Shown: positions 18,467 through 28,714, counted from the first letter of the stretch. The stretch: 64,000 nucleotides of DNA from Semisulcospira habei (GCA_036245525.1 BTPG01000001.1:178837958-178901957), one strand, 5' to 3'. The notes: generated from the sequence alone by a model not told the origin. A program made the numbers and translations.

Positions 18467-20921
18467 TTATATATTATGAACAGACGTGGACCAGATGGGG
18501 TCGGTTGCTCTGCGCTTCACATCGTTCTCGGCCTCACCAGGCTGATATAAATATCTCACCTGTTTTGTAAATAAACTTGTGTCAGGTGCTGACGGTGTTG
18601 TTGTTTTTGGCTCTGTAATTGATTTCAGCCTTCCTGGCCCCAGCCTGGTTGTACGGCTGCTTCCACCCAGGAAGGCTGAAGACCTGCCAGTGTTAGCTGA
18701 AGAGGTGGAAGCAGCCGTACGTGGCCTGAAGGGAGGAAAGTCTCCAGGTGTAGACAACGTACCTGCTGAACTGTTGAAACATGGAGGAGAAGTAACAACG
18801 AAGGTCCTCACTACACTCTGTCAAAAGATCTGGGAGCAAAAGAAATGGCCAGTAGAATGGACACAGTCTCTAGTGATCCCGCTCCCCAAGAAAGGAAACC
18901 TGAAACAGTGCCAGAACTACAGAACTATCAGTCTGATAAGTCACCCTAGCAAAGTAATGCTTAGAATCATTCTCAACCGCCTCAAAACTTTCGCCGAGGA
19001 ACTGCTGGCAGAAGAACAGGCTGGCTTCAGAGTTGGAAGAAGCACTGTAGAGCAGATTTTCAACTGCCGCGTCCTGATCGAGAAACATCTGCAGCATCAG
19101 CGCGAACTCTACCACAACTTCATTGATTTCAGGAAAGCATTTGATCGCGTCTGGCACGACGGACTCTGGCAAGTCATGAGATCGTTCAACATAGAGGAGG
19201 GACTGATCCAAATGATAGAAGCGCTTTACAAGAACGCCTGCAGCGCGGTTCTACTTAACAATCAGTCAGGCGAGTTCTTCAGGACGACGATCGGTGTCCG
19301 TCAAGGATGCCTGCTCTCTCCTGTCCTTTTCAACATATTCCTGGAGAAGATCATGCAGGAAACCCTCCACGACCACCATACTTCAATCTCTATTGGTGGC
19401 AGATCCCTGTGCAATCTTCGATTCGCAGACGACATTGACCTCATGGCAGGAAGCAATAGTGAGCTCCAAAACCTGACAGACAAACTTTCAAGTAGCGCAG
19501 GGTCTTATGGCATGGAGATCAGTACGGATAAAAGCAAAGTGATGATCAACACCACAAGCGACAGCAGCAGCAACATTCACATGAATGGCCAAAAGCTAGA
19601 AGAGGTCAATAGCTTCAAGTACTTGGGAGCCACCCTGTCCAAAGACGGTAGTTGCATAGCAGAGATCCGTATCAGGATAGGTACAGCAACATCCGCAATG
19701 GCCAGGCTGGACAGGATATGGCGAAGTAACTCCATCAGCTTCACCATCAAGTACAGGCTTTACAAGTCCCTCATAGTGTCTATTCTACTCTACGGCTGTG
19801 AGACTTGGACACTGCTTGCAGACTCAGAAAAGAAAATCCAGGCCTTTGAGAACAAGTGCCTGAGGAAGTTGCTCCGCATCTCGTACCGCGAGCACAAGAC
19901 CAACGAATATGTACGGAGCATCGTCACTTCCCTGGTGGGCCCACATGAACCCCTTCTGGCAACCGTGAAACGGCGCAAGCTTGCTTGGTTTGGCCACGTG
20001 ACCCGACACAACACCTTGTCCAAGACTATCCTCCAAGGCACTCTCGAAGGAAGTCGTCGGCGAGGTCGTCAGAGAAAGAGTTGGGTCGCAAACATAAAAG
20101 AATGGACCGAACTCGAGATGTCAGACTTGCTTGCCACCGCCCAAAATAGAACTCAGTGGAGAGCACTGTCTGTTGCTGCTGCCTTTCAGTCCCCCCAACG
20201 CCCAGTTCGGGCAAGGGACTGATGATGATGATGAATTGATTTCAATTTAATAGCATCAACAGGCTTTGAGTGTCCTTCATTATTCATTGCTTTTATCACG
20301 TGGTAATCTCTTTACCCATTCAGTGTTACGTGTGTCATGCATGAGTTCCTTAGAATATTGGTAACTGAAAAGTCTTTCTGATAACTGTTTGTTCAAGTTC
20401 TCAACAATTGCCTGTGATCTGTGTATGCCTGGAATGCCACGTCTAACCAGTACGCCGTGCTTCGCAAATAACTGATTAACGGCGCCCTTGAATTCAGATC
20501 CGTCATCAACCTGTACAAGTCTGGGGAATTTTAAAGGGCCTCGACTATATATTTTTGTTAATGCTGTAGCAACAGTGGTAGCATTCTTGTCAGTTATGGG
20601 TTCGGCGTCCTTATACCTTGAAGCTATGTCTACGACAGTCAGTGCGTATTTGTAATGCTTTTTTCTTATTGTATCATGAGGTAGAAACAGGAGGTCCATT
20701 TGATGGGTGTCGTTTGGTGTTGTGTTTTCAAAATGAGGTCTTGATATTTTTCTTGGAGCAGGTAAATATATCTGCCAAATTGCTTGTCTCTGTAACCAAT
20801 GTTTTATTTGATTGAGTGATACATCACCGCCTACGGCCGTGTGTAATTTCTGAATAGCAGTGTTACTTTTCCAATATCCAATTGGGGAGTAATATATTTT
20901 TGATAGTTTAGCTTCTGTCAT
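18467..20921 (-). pseudogene. Polinton retroviral-type integrase, split by a LINE
   Basis: Integrase (rve family) that inserts the element and creates the short target duplication. The ATG at 20921 (MTEAKLSKIYYSP) is preferred over the upstream 20957 codon because the family starts near this YYSPIGYW segment. An N-terminal zinc-type/helix region is followed by the catalytic D-D-E: D in MDLLFLP (about 20695), D in VDDGSEF (about 20505) and E in AIVENLN (about 20400). A stop at about 20277 precedes a LINE (18628-20233). The C-terminal part resumes beyond it and contains VRYLYQPGEAE and KRRATDPIWSTSVHNI, typical of Polinton integrase C-termini, ending at 18467. The 11-bp duplication AATTGATTTCA marks the join. 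It is convergent with the polymerase. Confidence 0.92.
18628..20233 (+). mobile_element. 5'-truncated RTE-like LINE (family B), copy 1
   Basis: A 1,606-bp insertion with the duplication AATTGATTTCA at 18617-18627 and 20234-20244 and a (GAT)n tail. One frame is open from before the element to 20222. It covers the end of the RT thumb: KSPGVDNVPAELLK, FRVGRSTVEQIF, KAFDRVWHDGL, GVRQGCLLSPVLFN, RFADDIDL (catalytic FADD), then the RTE-type C-terminus with GRQRKSW. The endonuclease half is missing. The first ~50 bases contain inverted repeats of sequence just downstream (GCCTTCCTGG / CCAGGAAGGC and GTACGGCTGCTTCCAC / GTGGAAGCAGCCGTAC), so the 5' end has a foldback. An intact RT frame implies recent insertion compared with the decay of the Polinton genes. 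Confidence 0.92.
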
Positions 20922-21339
20922 TTTTTCTAGCAATATAAAGTCCAGTAAAATATACAAATGTCATTCCCTCTAGAACAAAGATTATTTCTCCGTTTCTTTG
21001 TTGTGTGCTTGGTTTGTAGTAATCGCTAAGTTTGGGTTTTGGAATGGTCATGTCAATTCCCCGTGACGAGAAAATATTCACGGATTGCGTCATCGGTATT
21101 TGAAAACGTATGTTGTGCGTGACCTTCTAGACGAAGTTTTTCATTGATGAAATCAAGTTTCTCTATCTATTCTTTTCATACTCTTGTTGTGCTTGTGCAA
21201 GTTTTTCTGATGCCTCATTATGACGTCTCATTTCTTCTGCTGATTCCTCTCTACCCATTTTTGAAAAAAGATAGTTTGATCCACTGAAAGCCAATGCATT
21301 AACAACTGCACCGCCAATCATAATAGCTATTGTAGCCAT
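20908..21339 (-). pseudogene. Polinton small gene, helical with C-terminal hydrophobic segment
   Basis: It starts at 21339 with MATIAIMIGGAVVNALAF, an N-terminal hydrophobic segment, then a charged helix rich in Glu/Lys/Gln (EESAEEMRRHNEASEKLAQAQ). Two frame breaks (near 21165 and 21080) lead into KPKLSDYYKPS and a terminal hydrophobic stretch (FVLEGMTFVYFTGLYIA) ending at 20908. The end overlaps the integrase start by 14 bases. From memory, proteins of this plan (short hydrophobic N-terminus, helix, SDFYKPS-like motif, C-terminal membrane segment) accompany Polintons in corals. The function is unknown. Confidence 0.65.
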
Positions 21340-21350
21340 ACTTATTTTAT

Positions 21351-21581
21351 TTACATAGAAACATTTTTGGGAATAATTCCTTGCTTAATGAGAAAGTCTT
21401 TTGTCGCAATTGACGCTGTAACAACTACAATTAGCTTAGCACTGTCTTTGAAATCCAATCTACTCAGGTCTGCTGATTTCATTTTGAGTAGACTTTTTCC
21501 TAACATAGAGTAAGCTACTGCTAGTCCACTAATTACGGCAGAGTGATAGACAAGGTTCATTAAGTTTTTCGTTTCGCTCAT
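21351..21581 (-). CDS. Polinton small membrane protein, 76 residues
   Basis: An intact short frame. It starts MSETKNLMNLVYHS at 21581 and ends IKQGIIPKNVSM at 21351. Two hydrophobic stretches are visible (HSAVISGLAVAYSMLG and SAKLIVVVTASIATKDFL). The ATG lies about 10 bases downstream of a T-rich leader with ATTTTTATTGCG. It is 11 bases upstream of the 21339 gene on the same strand, as in a compact viral gene cluster. The ending KQGIIP matches, from memory, a conserved small Polinton-associated membrane protein. No biochemical role is known to me. Confidence 0.65.
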   Translation of the reverse strand: MSETKNLMNLVYHSAVISGLAVAYSMLGKSLLKMKSADLSRLDFKDSAKLIVVVTASIATKDFLIKQGIIPKNVSM

Positions 21582-21616
21582 TTTCTAACGCAATAAAAAT
21601 TAAAAGAATAAATTTA

Positions 21617-24553
21617 TTACTGCATAACAAATGGGTCAACGACTTTGGGTGTTACTGGTAATGTGGCGACTTCTGGTTTTGTTTTTGGAGTGTCTGATTT
21701 TTTGGACACTGTACGAGTCCGTGGTTTGTATTTTTTGTATAATTGGTAACCTACGTAACCAAATCCGACAACAAATCCAGCAACTATATAATTTGCTGTT
21801 TCGGGTTTAGACTCAGTTGTTAGTCTTACACTTTAATAATAATAATAATAATTACGGTATTTATAATGCGCTTATCTTATAATAATTATAACTCTAAGCG
21901 CACACTCACAACTCGCGCACGCATGCGCACGCTTTAGACAATGACTCACGTACCACAAACAGTGAAATACATTACGACGGTCAGCTTGGGGTGGGGAGTG
22001 CGGTGATATAGTGCTAAAACTGTTGAAAGAGGTGAGTTTTGAGGGCGGACTGGAAGGAGGAGAGAGAGTGTTTCTGACGGAGAGAGAGTGGGAGAGTGTT
22101 CCAGATGGATGGACCGTAGACGGAGAAGGAGCGGGGACCGAAAGTGTTAAGTTTGGTGCGAGGGATGTGGAGGCGGAGAGGGTCGGAGGCAGAGCGGAGG
22201 GAGCGGGAATGTGTGTAGGGGTGAAGTAAGTTGGAGAGATAGGCAGGAGCGCAGTTGTTCAGGGATTTGTAGCAGAGAGACAGAACTTTGTATTGGATGC
22301 GTTGGGGGGATGGGGAGCCAGTGAAGGAGTTTGAGCAGGGGTGTGATGTGGTCGGATTTTTTCTTTCTGAGGACGAGGCGGGCAGCATTGTTCTGGACGC
22401 GTTGGAGAGTGAAGATGGTGGAGTGAGGGAGACCGGAAAGGAGAGAGTTGCAATAGTCAATGCGAGATAAGATGAGAGAGACAGCAAGTTTGGTGGCAGC
22501 TTCGGTAGTGAGGTATTTTCTGATCTGACTGATGCGGCGAAGGTGGAAATAGCATGCCTGGGTCGTGGCGGAGACGAAGTTGGTCATGGACAGAGAGGAA
22601 TCGAGGATGACGCCGAGGTTCTTGGCCGAGTCAGAGAGGGAGATGGGGGTGCTATCGAGTTGAAGGTGGAGAGAGGGAGGGAGCTGGGAGAGTTTTTGGC
22701 GAGTGCCCACCAGCATGGCTTCCGTTTTGTCGTCGTTCAGTTTCAGCTTGTTTGCTGTCATCCAGTTTTTCACGTCTTTGTAGCAGTCAGCCGTGCGAGT
22801 CAGTAGTGACTGAGTGTTGTCGAGTTTGTCTTTGTCTTGCAGTTGTGAGTCGTCAGCGTAGAGGTGGTGGTGTATGCGGTGAGACTGGATGATGTTGGAC
22901 AGAGGAGAGGTGTAGAGTGTGAAAAGGACCGGGCCCAGGACGGATCCCTGTGGAACTCCGCAGGAGAGCGTTACCGGGTTGGAAGAGACGCCGTTGATGG
23001 TGACGGACTGCTGTCTGTCAGAGAGGTAGGAGAGAAACCAGGAGTGAGCAGAGTCAGTGATGCCGAAGGAGTGGTGGAGTCGGTGGAGGAGGATAGAGTG
23101 GTCTATAGTGTCAAAGGCGGCAGAGAGATCGAGTAGTGTAAGAAGGGAGATGTTGCCAGAGTCAGTGGAGAGAAGCAGCTCGTTTAAGATATGTAGAAGG
23201 GCTGTTTCAGTGCTGTGATGTTTGCGATAGGCAGACTGGAATGGACTGAGGAGGTTGTTGTCGGTGAGATGGAGGTTGAGCTGGTTGAGAACAACCTTTT
23301 CAAGAAGCTTGGACAGGAAAGAGAGATTGGAGACTGGGCGATAGTTCTTGAGTTCGTTTGGGTCGAGGTTGTGTTTTTTGAGGAGAGGACGGACGATGGC
23401 GGACTTGAAGATATCGGGGACGGAGCCGTTTTCTAGAGATGCGTTGATGATGTCGGTAATGAAGGGTAGAAGTTTTGGAAGGCCGTCACGGTAGAGAGAA
23501 GCTGGGAGGGGGTCAAGTTCGCAGGTTTTGAAGGGCATGGATTTTATGGTCTTGAGGACTTCATCCTGAGAGACGGTGCGGAAGGACGAGAGGGGAGTGC
23601 CGGAAAAGGTGGGGTCGGGAGGGCAAGGCGGAGGAGGCAGGGTGTCGAGTGTGTCGCGCAGATTTTGGATTTTGTCCGAAAAATAGGTAGAGAAAGCAGA
23701 CGGGAGTTCTTCTTTGCTGTGTGTGTTGGGGAGAGGAGAGTCTTTAGAAGTGCCTAGGAGTGTGTTCATGGTGGCGTAGAGGGTTTTGGAAGAGGTGGAT
23801 TCCAGGATTTGGTTTTGAAGGTGTTTGCGTTTAGATTCGGAGATCATTTTGCAGACTTTGGATCTGGTTGTTTGGAAGATCTGTCTGTGAACGGTGAGGT
23901 CAGATGAGCGCCAGAGGCGTTCCGCTTGTCGGCGCTCGCGCTTGGCCTCAGCTATGTCATCAGTGAGCCAGGGGGAGGGGAGTCGGTTGGGTATGGAGCA
24001 GGTGGTGACAGGGGCATGGGTGTCTAGAAGTTTTCGAAGGGAGGAATCGAAATGGGATGCAAGATCGGGAGAGGGGGTGGGGTCCGAGAGAAGGTCGACA
24101 GCTTCGTCGAAGAAGCTCTCGCGGTTGACAGATTTTAGTTTGCGGCGAGAGACAACGAGCTTGGTTTTTTTCGGGGGAGGTAGATTGAGGGAGACGAGAA
24201 TAGCGAAGTGGTCAGAGGGAAGCACAGAGGAGGTGTCAGAGTCGAGAAAGAGTTGATCGGAGGTGCGGGTGATGATCCAGTCGAGGGTGTGATCCACTTT
24301 GATGAGGGTGTGATTGTCCTGGCGGTCCTGACAGTGTTGGCGGTGTTGGTATTGACACTGGTCCTGACGGTGCTGTCGTCTGGTCAGTTACATGAGCCTT
24401 TTCTCTTTGCGCTTGAAGCTGTAATTTTTTTGGTCTGTTATATTCGGCTAATCTTTTTCCAGCCTCTACCCTTCCTGGACTTTTAGTCTTAGTGATCGTT
24501 TGAACCTGCGTCAAAACAGGGTTCTGTTGTGGAGTCATCTGGGTCTCGTCCAT
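21617..24553 (-). pseudogene. Polinton basic/membrane protein, split by an L2-like LINE
   Basis: It starts at 24553 with MDETQMTPQQNPVLTQ. A basic helix with GRVEAGKRLAEYNRPKKLQLQ follows, then a Ser/Pro/His-rich linker up to 24301. The LINE at 21835-24294 intervenes, with the duplication AAAGTG (minus strand) on both sides. The frame resumes at 21834 as VRLTTESKPETANYIV, has one hydrophobic segment (YIVAGFVVGFGYVGYQLY), a basic stretch (KKYKPRTRTVSKK), and stops at 21617. AGKRLAEYNR is a phrase I associate with a family of small Polinton proteins. Excluding the LINE the gene is about 480 bp and otherwise looks intact. The function is unknown, and a virion core or membrane role is only a guess. 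Confidence 0.7.
21835..24294 (-). mobile_element. L2/CR1-like LINE, copy 1 (5' truncated)
   Basis: A 2,460-bp insertion on the minus strand with an (ATT)n tail at its left end. It is flanked by CACTTT on the plus strand at 21829-21834 and 24295-24300. One frame is open from 24297 to 22147 (716 residues). It holds the end of an endonuclease domain, then reverse transcriptase with RPVSNLSFLSKLLEKVV, FQSAYRKHHSTETALL, DLSAAFDTIDHSIL, CGVPQGSVLGPVLF and the catalytic YADDSQ. A frameshift near 22310 (CCCCCC run) separates the final ~90 residues. The ORF is otherwise intact, so the insertion is young compared with the Polinton. Confidence 0.92.
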
Positions 24554-25003
24554 TTTCTTCTGCAGTAAATTTTTTTTTTGAAAAATCAATATGACTCCCA
24601 GTAACAAGCAAGGTTACCACAGGTGCAAGGTAATTACCAAACTTGTAAAACATAACACATGCTAATTTACCAATTGACCTTGAAACAATAGAGTTGCTTT
24701 CAAGGTCGTGTGATAGACTGTCAGTGTCTACAGGTAGAAAGTGACTCACTGCTTTTGTGTATAGACAGACAAGAGATCGACTCAAATCTCTAGTCATTAG
24801 TGAAGCGGTGTGATTTTCATATTTAGAATGTAGTTTAATTAATTCCTCAGCCGTGAGGGATTCTATATCTTCTGTCATGTATTGTTTTCCAAGATACACT
24901 TTTGATTTGCCTGAAACAACAACAGGGAGAAGCGCTGTTTTTTAGAGTCTTTGTTTTCTACAGCGCTGATATCGTTTAGAAGAAGTAATTCCTCTTGGTT
25001 CAT
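24489..25003 (-). pseudogene. Polinton right-end gene, frameshifted
   Basis: The ATG at 25003 begins MNQEELLLLNDISAV. A frameshift in the A-run at about 24938-24945 leads to the second frame, VYLGKQYMTEDIESLTAEELIKLHSKYE, which continues through a helical region (SLVCLYTKAVSHFLPV, LACVMFYKFGNYLAPVVTLLVTG). Its end overlaps the next gene downstream. It is the gene nearest the right terminus. From memory, a helical protein with DIxxLSxExL..YE and a C-terminal FGxxLAPV segment is common in Polintons. The function is unknown. Confidence 0.65.
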
Positions 25004-25044
25004 TTTATAATAAAAAATATTAATTTTTGAAACTATAATTAAAC

Positions 25045-25644
25045 ATATTAAATACACATTTTAGCATGTACGCACTTACATAATCAATATATTAATTAAC
25101 TCAGGTGTTAATTTTTGCTTTAGTCACAAATGGCATTGATTTTGGAAATTTTTATTTTTGCCGAGTAAAAGAGAGAGAAGAAACTGTTTTCCAAAGAATC
25201 CACAATTGTTATTGCCACATTGCTAAACTCGAGTTTTATTTTGAAATCAATAATAATAATAATAATGCATAGCATTTATGTGGCGCATTTCTCATATTTA
25301 TAATATAACTCAATGCGCTAGCCACGAACTGAACCCAACAAGCACGCTCACGTGAATCACACGCATTCACTCACACACTGTACGTAAACACAGAACATTC
25401 ACGTGGCGCTAAGGGCAAGCTCAAGCGAGCTACTGACGGTATTTGGAAATCGTTTTGTATTTGAAATTTTATTAAGTTGGCTGAAACTGATACCAAAGTG
25501 GATACCAAATCAACAGGGTAATTGGGGAAGACGGAGGCGCTGGTGGGGTCAATGGGAGTTCATTGTTAAAAAAAGCCGTGATTATTTTAAACAATGTGGC
25601 AATAACGATTGTGGAGTCTTTGGAAAACTGTTTCTTCTCTCTCT
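25045..25644. repeat. Right terminal inverted repeat of the Polinton
   Basis: This is the reverse complement of 2874-3358, ending ..GTTTCTTCTCTCTCT at 25644. It contains the same internal inverted repeat (about 25170-25226 versus 25585-25644). It is interrupted by a 256-bp insertion at 25251-25506 and lacks about 140 bases present on the left. Confidence 0.88.
25251..25506 (-). mobile_element. Small AAT-tailed retroelement fragment in the right terminal repeat
   Basis: A 256-bp insertion beginning TAATAATAATAATAATG and flanked by AAATCAA at 25244-25250 and 25507-25513. The left terminal repeat lacks it, which fixes the borders. The AAT tail suggests the 3' end of an L2-like LINE or a SINE using its machinery. 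It has no coding content. Confidence 0.75.
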
Positions 25645-27345
25645 TCTGTCTCTTGCCTTATCTCCCGTAGTTTGCTCTCAGATACTGACCAAGAAGATGT
25701 CACTTGATTCACGTATGCCTGAACATCTTCTTCTGTAATAGCAGCACTGCTGGCTGATGGACTTCTGGACAGCGTATCAGCAATGACCAAGTCCTTGCCA
25801 GGTTTGAACTCGGCATGAGGCTTGAACCTCATAAGTCGCATTAAAAGTCTCTGGCATCTCAGAGGTGTTTCTGAGAGATCCTTTGTGTTGATGAGGGGAA
25901 CCAATGGCTTATGGTCCGTTTGTAATGTAAAACTTTCAAGTCCCATTAAGTAGTGCTCGAAACACTCACAAATCCACACAGCGGCCAGACACTCCTTCTC
26001 GATCTGCGCATAGTGACGCTCTGAAGACGTGAGGGTGCGCGAACAGAATGCAACAGGGTGTAGTCCATCACTACCTTCCTGTAGCAGAACACCACCGATC
26101 CAATAGCCGCTCGAGTCTGCAGATACTATGGTCAGCTTGGTAGGATCGAAGTAGGCCAATGTCGGTGCTGTGGTCAGCATCTCCTTAACTATAGCAGTTG
26201 CGGAATGCTGCAGCCTGCTCAGGCCCCCAGACCCATGCACTCTCTTTAGTTAGCAGGTCGTTCAGTGGTTTCAGTGTAGCTGAAAGTTGTGGAAGGTACC
26301 TCCCGAGGTTCCCCAGAAATCTTCTCAGCTTGGCGACGTCTGCTGGATCTGGTAGGTCGATAATGGCATCAACCTTGGCTGGGTCGGGTCTGATACCCTT
26401 GGAGCTCACAATGTGGCCAAGAAAAGCAATTTCACGCTTCCTGTACTCACACCTGATCTCGTTCAGAGTTAGTCCCACTCTGTTCAGTCTCTGTATGACA
26501 GTTTGTATCAGTTTCTCGTGCTCTTCGTCACTCTTACTATGGAGTAAGATGTCATCAAAGTAGCATATGACACCTTCTATGTTGCTCAGGATCTCAGTCA
26601 TCGTTCGTTGAAAGATCTCTGGTGCACTTGAAATACCAAAAGGCAACCGTTTCATGTAATAGCGTCCAAACGGGGTGATGAAACAAGTAAGTTTGGCTGT
26701 CTCTGGATCTAAGGGAATTTGCCAAAATCCACTCTGCGCATCTGGTTTTGTGAAGATAGTGGAACCCTGAAGCTTATGGAGAATGTCATCCACGGTCGGT
26801 ATAACATACCTTTCTCTCTGCACTGCTTCGTTAAGTCTCTTGAGGTCAACACAAATTCTGATGTCGCCGTTCGGTTTTATCACAGGAACCATAGGTGACC
26901 CCCACTCTGTTGGTTCTATGATTTCCTCGATGATGTCCTCGTCTTTCATGCGTTGAAGCTCTTTCTTCACTTTTTCCTGAAGGGGAATCGGTACTCGTCT
27001 TGCGACAGTCACACTGTATGGTGTCGCTCCATCCTTCAAGCGAATCTTCACCGGCGGGCACTTCACTGTTCCCAGACCGACAGTTCCGATACGCTTCACA
27101 AGGCCAAGCTCTGTGGCTGTGCCTTTGCTCAGGAGGTTGTCTGCCTCCCCATCTATGACGTAGATGGAAGCTTGCGTAGTTTCGAGTGTAGTCTTGAATA
27201 CTCCTAGGCTCCTCAACTTCCCACCTGGGCTGACAAGTGTGACGTTGTCTTGTTTCAGAAAAGGCTTTCCAAGCTTCGCCCACGTTGCTCTGCTGATGAC
27301 ATTAACATCTGCGCCCGTGTCAAGTCTTGAAACTGATCAGCTTGC
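25645..27345 (-). pseudogene. pol: gypsy pol, 5' part: protease, reverse transcriptase, RNase H
   Basis: The protease motif DTGADVNVIS lies at about 27300-27330. Reverse transcriptase (27100-26290) shows WGSPMVPVIKPNGDIRICVD, LPFGISSAPEIFQR and the catalytic YFDDILLHS, with a Leu-to-Pro change in the normally conserved KLDAQSGFWQ motif (here KPDAQ). RNase H (26200-25660) includes VSADSSGYWIGGVLLQEG, EKECLAAVW and TLQTDHKPL. The segment ends at REIRQET where the Polinton begins. A frameshift lies between RT and RNase H (about 26190-26240). The frame continues in phase on the other side of the Polinton at 2873. Confidence 0.92.
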
Positions 27346-27479
27346 CTCTCACCACCAGGTTAACTCGCCAAGGAGGATCGTCAGTCACCACTGATCTAAC
27401 AAAAGTTCTTTCACATCTGTAGTCTCAACTTCTTGGACACTCTTTGTCTTTGATCTACACACTCTAGCAAAATGTGACA

Positions 27480-28190
27480 TTTTGCCACATTTCATGCACT
27501 TCTTTCCCATTGCCGGACTGCGTTCTTTCATGTGAGACAGTCCACATCTACTACAAGTTGGAGCTTGGTCCATCTTGCTACCACTCTGCTGATTTCGCCT
27601 ACCTCCCCTTTGAGGAAAGTATTTCTTTCTGTGATATATCTATCTCCATGGCTTACTCTGTCAACGTTGTGCGCTGCGGCTCCCTGTAGCTGTAACTCTC
27701 GTTTAACCTGCTCTTGTTGTCGAGCCATTGTAGTCGCTGACTTCAGCGTTAGGTCTGCTGTAAGTTGAAAGTTCTTTGTGTAGCAGGCCTATCACAAGTT
27801 TATCCCGAATGCAGTCGTCTTTATTCGGAAATTCACAGCGCGTTGCAAGGTCATGCAGACTTCTAAGTACTCTTCTACTGTCTCTCCAGGATGCTGGGCT
27901 CATCTCGCGAACAGGCGTAACCCTCTCATGAATGAGATTCTCTTTGGAAGGAAATATTCGTCAAACATGCCCACAACAATGTCAAAGTCTTTCTTCTGTT
28001 CGTCATTCAAGCTGAATGTTGCGAATATCTTGCCTGCCTCTGCTCCTAAGGCGTACAAAAGGCTACTAACCTGCACCTCGCCACTGTCTCTGTTCAGCTT
28101 TGTTGCCAGACGAAAATGCTGGAAACGCTCTTTCCAATCGGCCCACGCGGCTGGCTCATGAAAGTTAAATTCCTTTGGTGGCTTGAACAT
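27480..28190 (-). pseudogene. gag: gypsy gag with CCHC zinc knuckles, frameshifted
   Basis: It starts MFKPPKEFNFHEPAAW at 28190. The capsid-like part continues through KIFATFSLNDEQKKDFD, shifts frame near 27903, and goes on to about 27703. The nucleocapsid part lies at 27385-27573: CSRCGLSHMKE and CMKCGKMSHFARVC, the second a perfect C-x2-C-x4-H-x4-C knuckle. The order gag then protease matches Ty3/gypsy elements. At least two frame breaks make it non-functional. Confidence 0.85.
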
Positions 28191-28263
28191 TGTCCTCTTC
28201 CAGAATTATACACTTCAAATGAACAGTCACGGATGCTGCACGTTTACTTCTGACACTATGTCC

Positions 28264-28467
28264 TGTTACCGCTTTTATGGGGGCTGGATGGACTGGGATT
28301 CAAACCACAGATGCACTCACAAAATACAGGGAAGCCACTTCTTAACTCGGCAGCAAACACGCTATTTATTTCACTGGGCATGCGCAAGCTAAGGGACATA
28401 ATCACCGGAGAGACAACCACTATACAGGAGTTGTCTCCCATAGACCAATATGCTTCATTATATGACA
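28264..28467 (-). repeat. 5' LTR of the gypsy element
   Basis: This is the 204-bp partner of 1068-1271, with the same TGTCATATAA start and GGTAACA end on the minus strand. It differs at several positions, a sign of age. The gag start at 28190 is about 70 bases downstream. Confidence 0.9.
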
Positions 28468-28714
28468 GGGTCGACACAGTGGGCTGATAGGTTGGTTAGC
28501 GTGGTTTACACGTAACCCCTCGCTCGTAGTTTGGTATGGAACAGGTTGATTTCTTCAATTCTTTCAACTGCGTTATAGCAGTTTCTTGCGATGCGGAGTG
28601 TTTCCCCTTTTAATAGTTCTTTGAAGACTGCTGGTGGGTGGGCCGACAGATGGTGTAGGTACTGATATGTTTCAGTTGTGCACTCGCCATCAAATTTATG
28701 GCTTGATTTTGCTG
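28468..28714 (+). other. Unassigned sequence next to the gypsy 5' LTR
   Basis: No recognisable protein or repeat. It may be the upstream part of the second Polinton fragment that starts to be recognisable at 28715, but I cannot support that from the sequence. Confidence 0.35.

Larger units (their letters stand above)
2874..25644. mobile_element. Polinton/Maverick (adintovirus-like) element
   Basis: A large DNA transposon of viral origin, 22,771 bases including later insertions. Support: matching termini in inverted orientation, extended inverted terminal repeats (2874-3358 and 25045-25644), a 5-6 bp target duplication, and the diagnostic gene set of protein-primed DNA polymerase B, retroviral-type integrase, FtsK/A32-type packaging ATPase, double jelly-roll major capsid protein and probable penton. 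It sits inside the pol gene of a Ty3/gypsy element. Nearly every gene has a frameshift, an internal stop or an inserted retroelement, so this is an endogenous fossil. No adenain-type capsid protease was recognised. Confidence 0.95.
1068..28467 (-). mobile_element. Ty3/gypsy LTR retrotransposon, split by a Polinton
   Basis: Two 204-bp long terminal repeats bracket gag and pol, all read on the minus strand. The order from the 5' LTR is gag, CCHC zinc knuckles, aspartic protease, reverse transcriptase, RNase H, then after a 22.8-kb interruption the integrase, a purine tract and the 3' LTR. The PR-RT-RH-IN order is that of Ty3/gypsy elements. Without the Polinton the element would be about 4.6 kb. 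The LTRs differ at a few positions, and gag and pol carry frameshifts, so it is dead. I found no clean 5-bp duplication outside the LTRs. A plus-strand primer-binding site is not obvious. Confidence 0.92.

Noticed and set aside
18467..18811. ORF of 114 codons taken as a separate gene
   Set aside because: Its C-terminal third is the integrase C-terminus and its first part is antisense LINE. It is created by the LINE insertion.
22011..24256. Gly/Arg/Glu-rich ORFs on the plus strand opposite the L2-like LINE
   Set aside because: They are antisense shadows of the LINE RT frame. The same shadows appear antisense to copy 2 at 41489-44100.
28264..28467. Expected 5-bp target duplication of the gypsy element
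   Set aside because: The bases outside the two LTRs (GACCC before the 5' LTR, CGACA after the 3' LTR on the minus strand) do not match, so no duplication is claimed.
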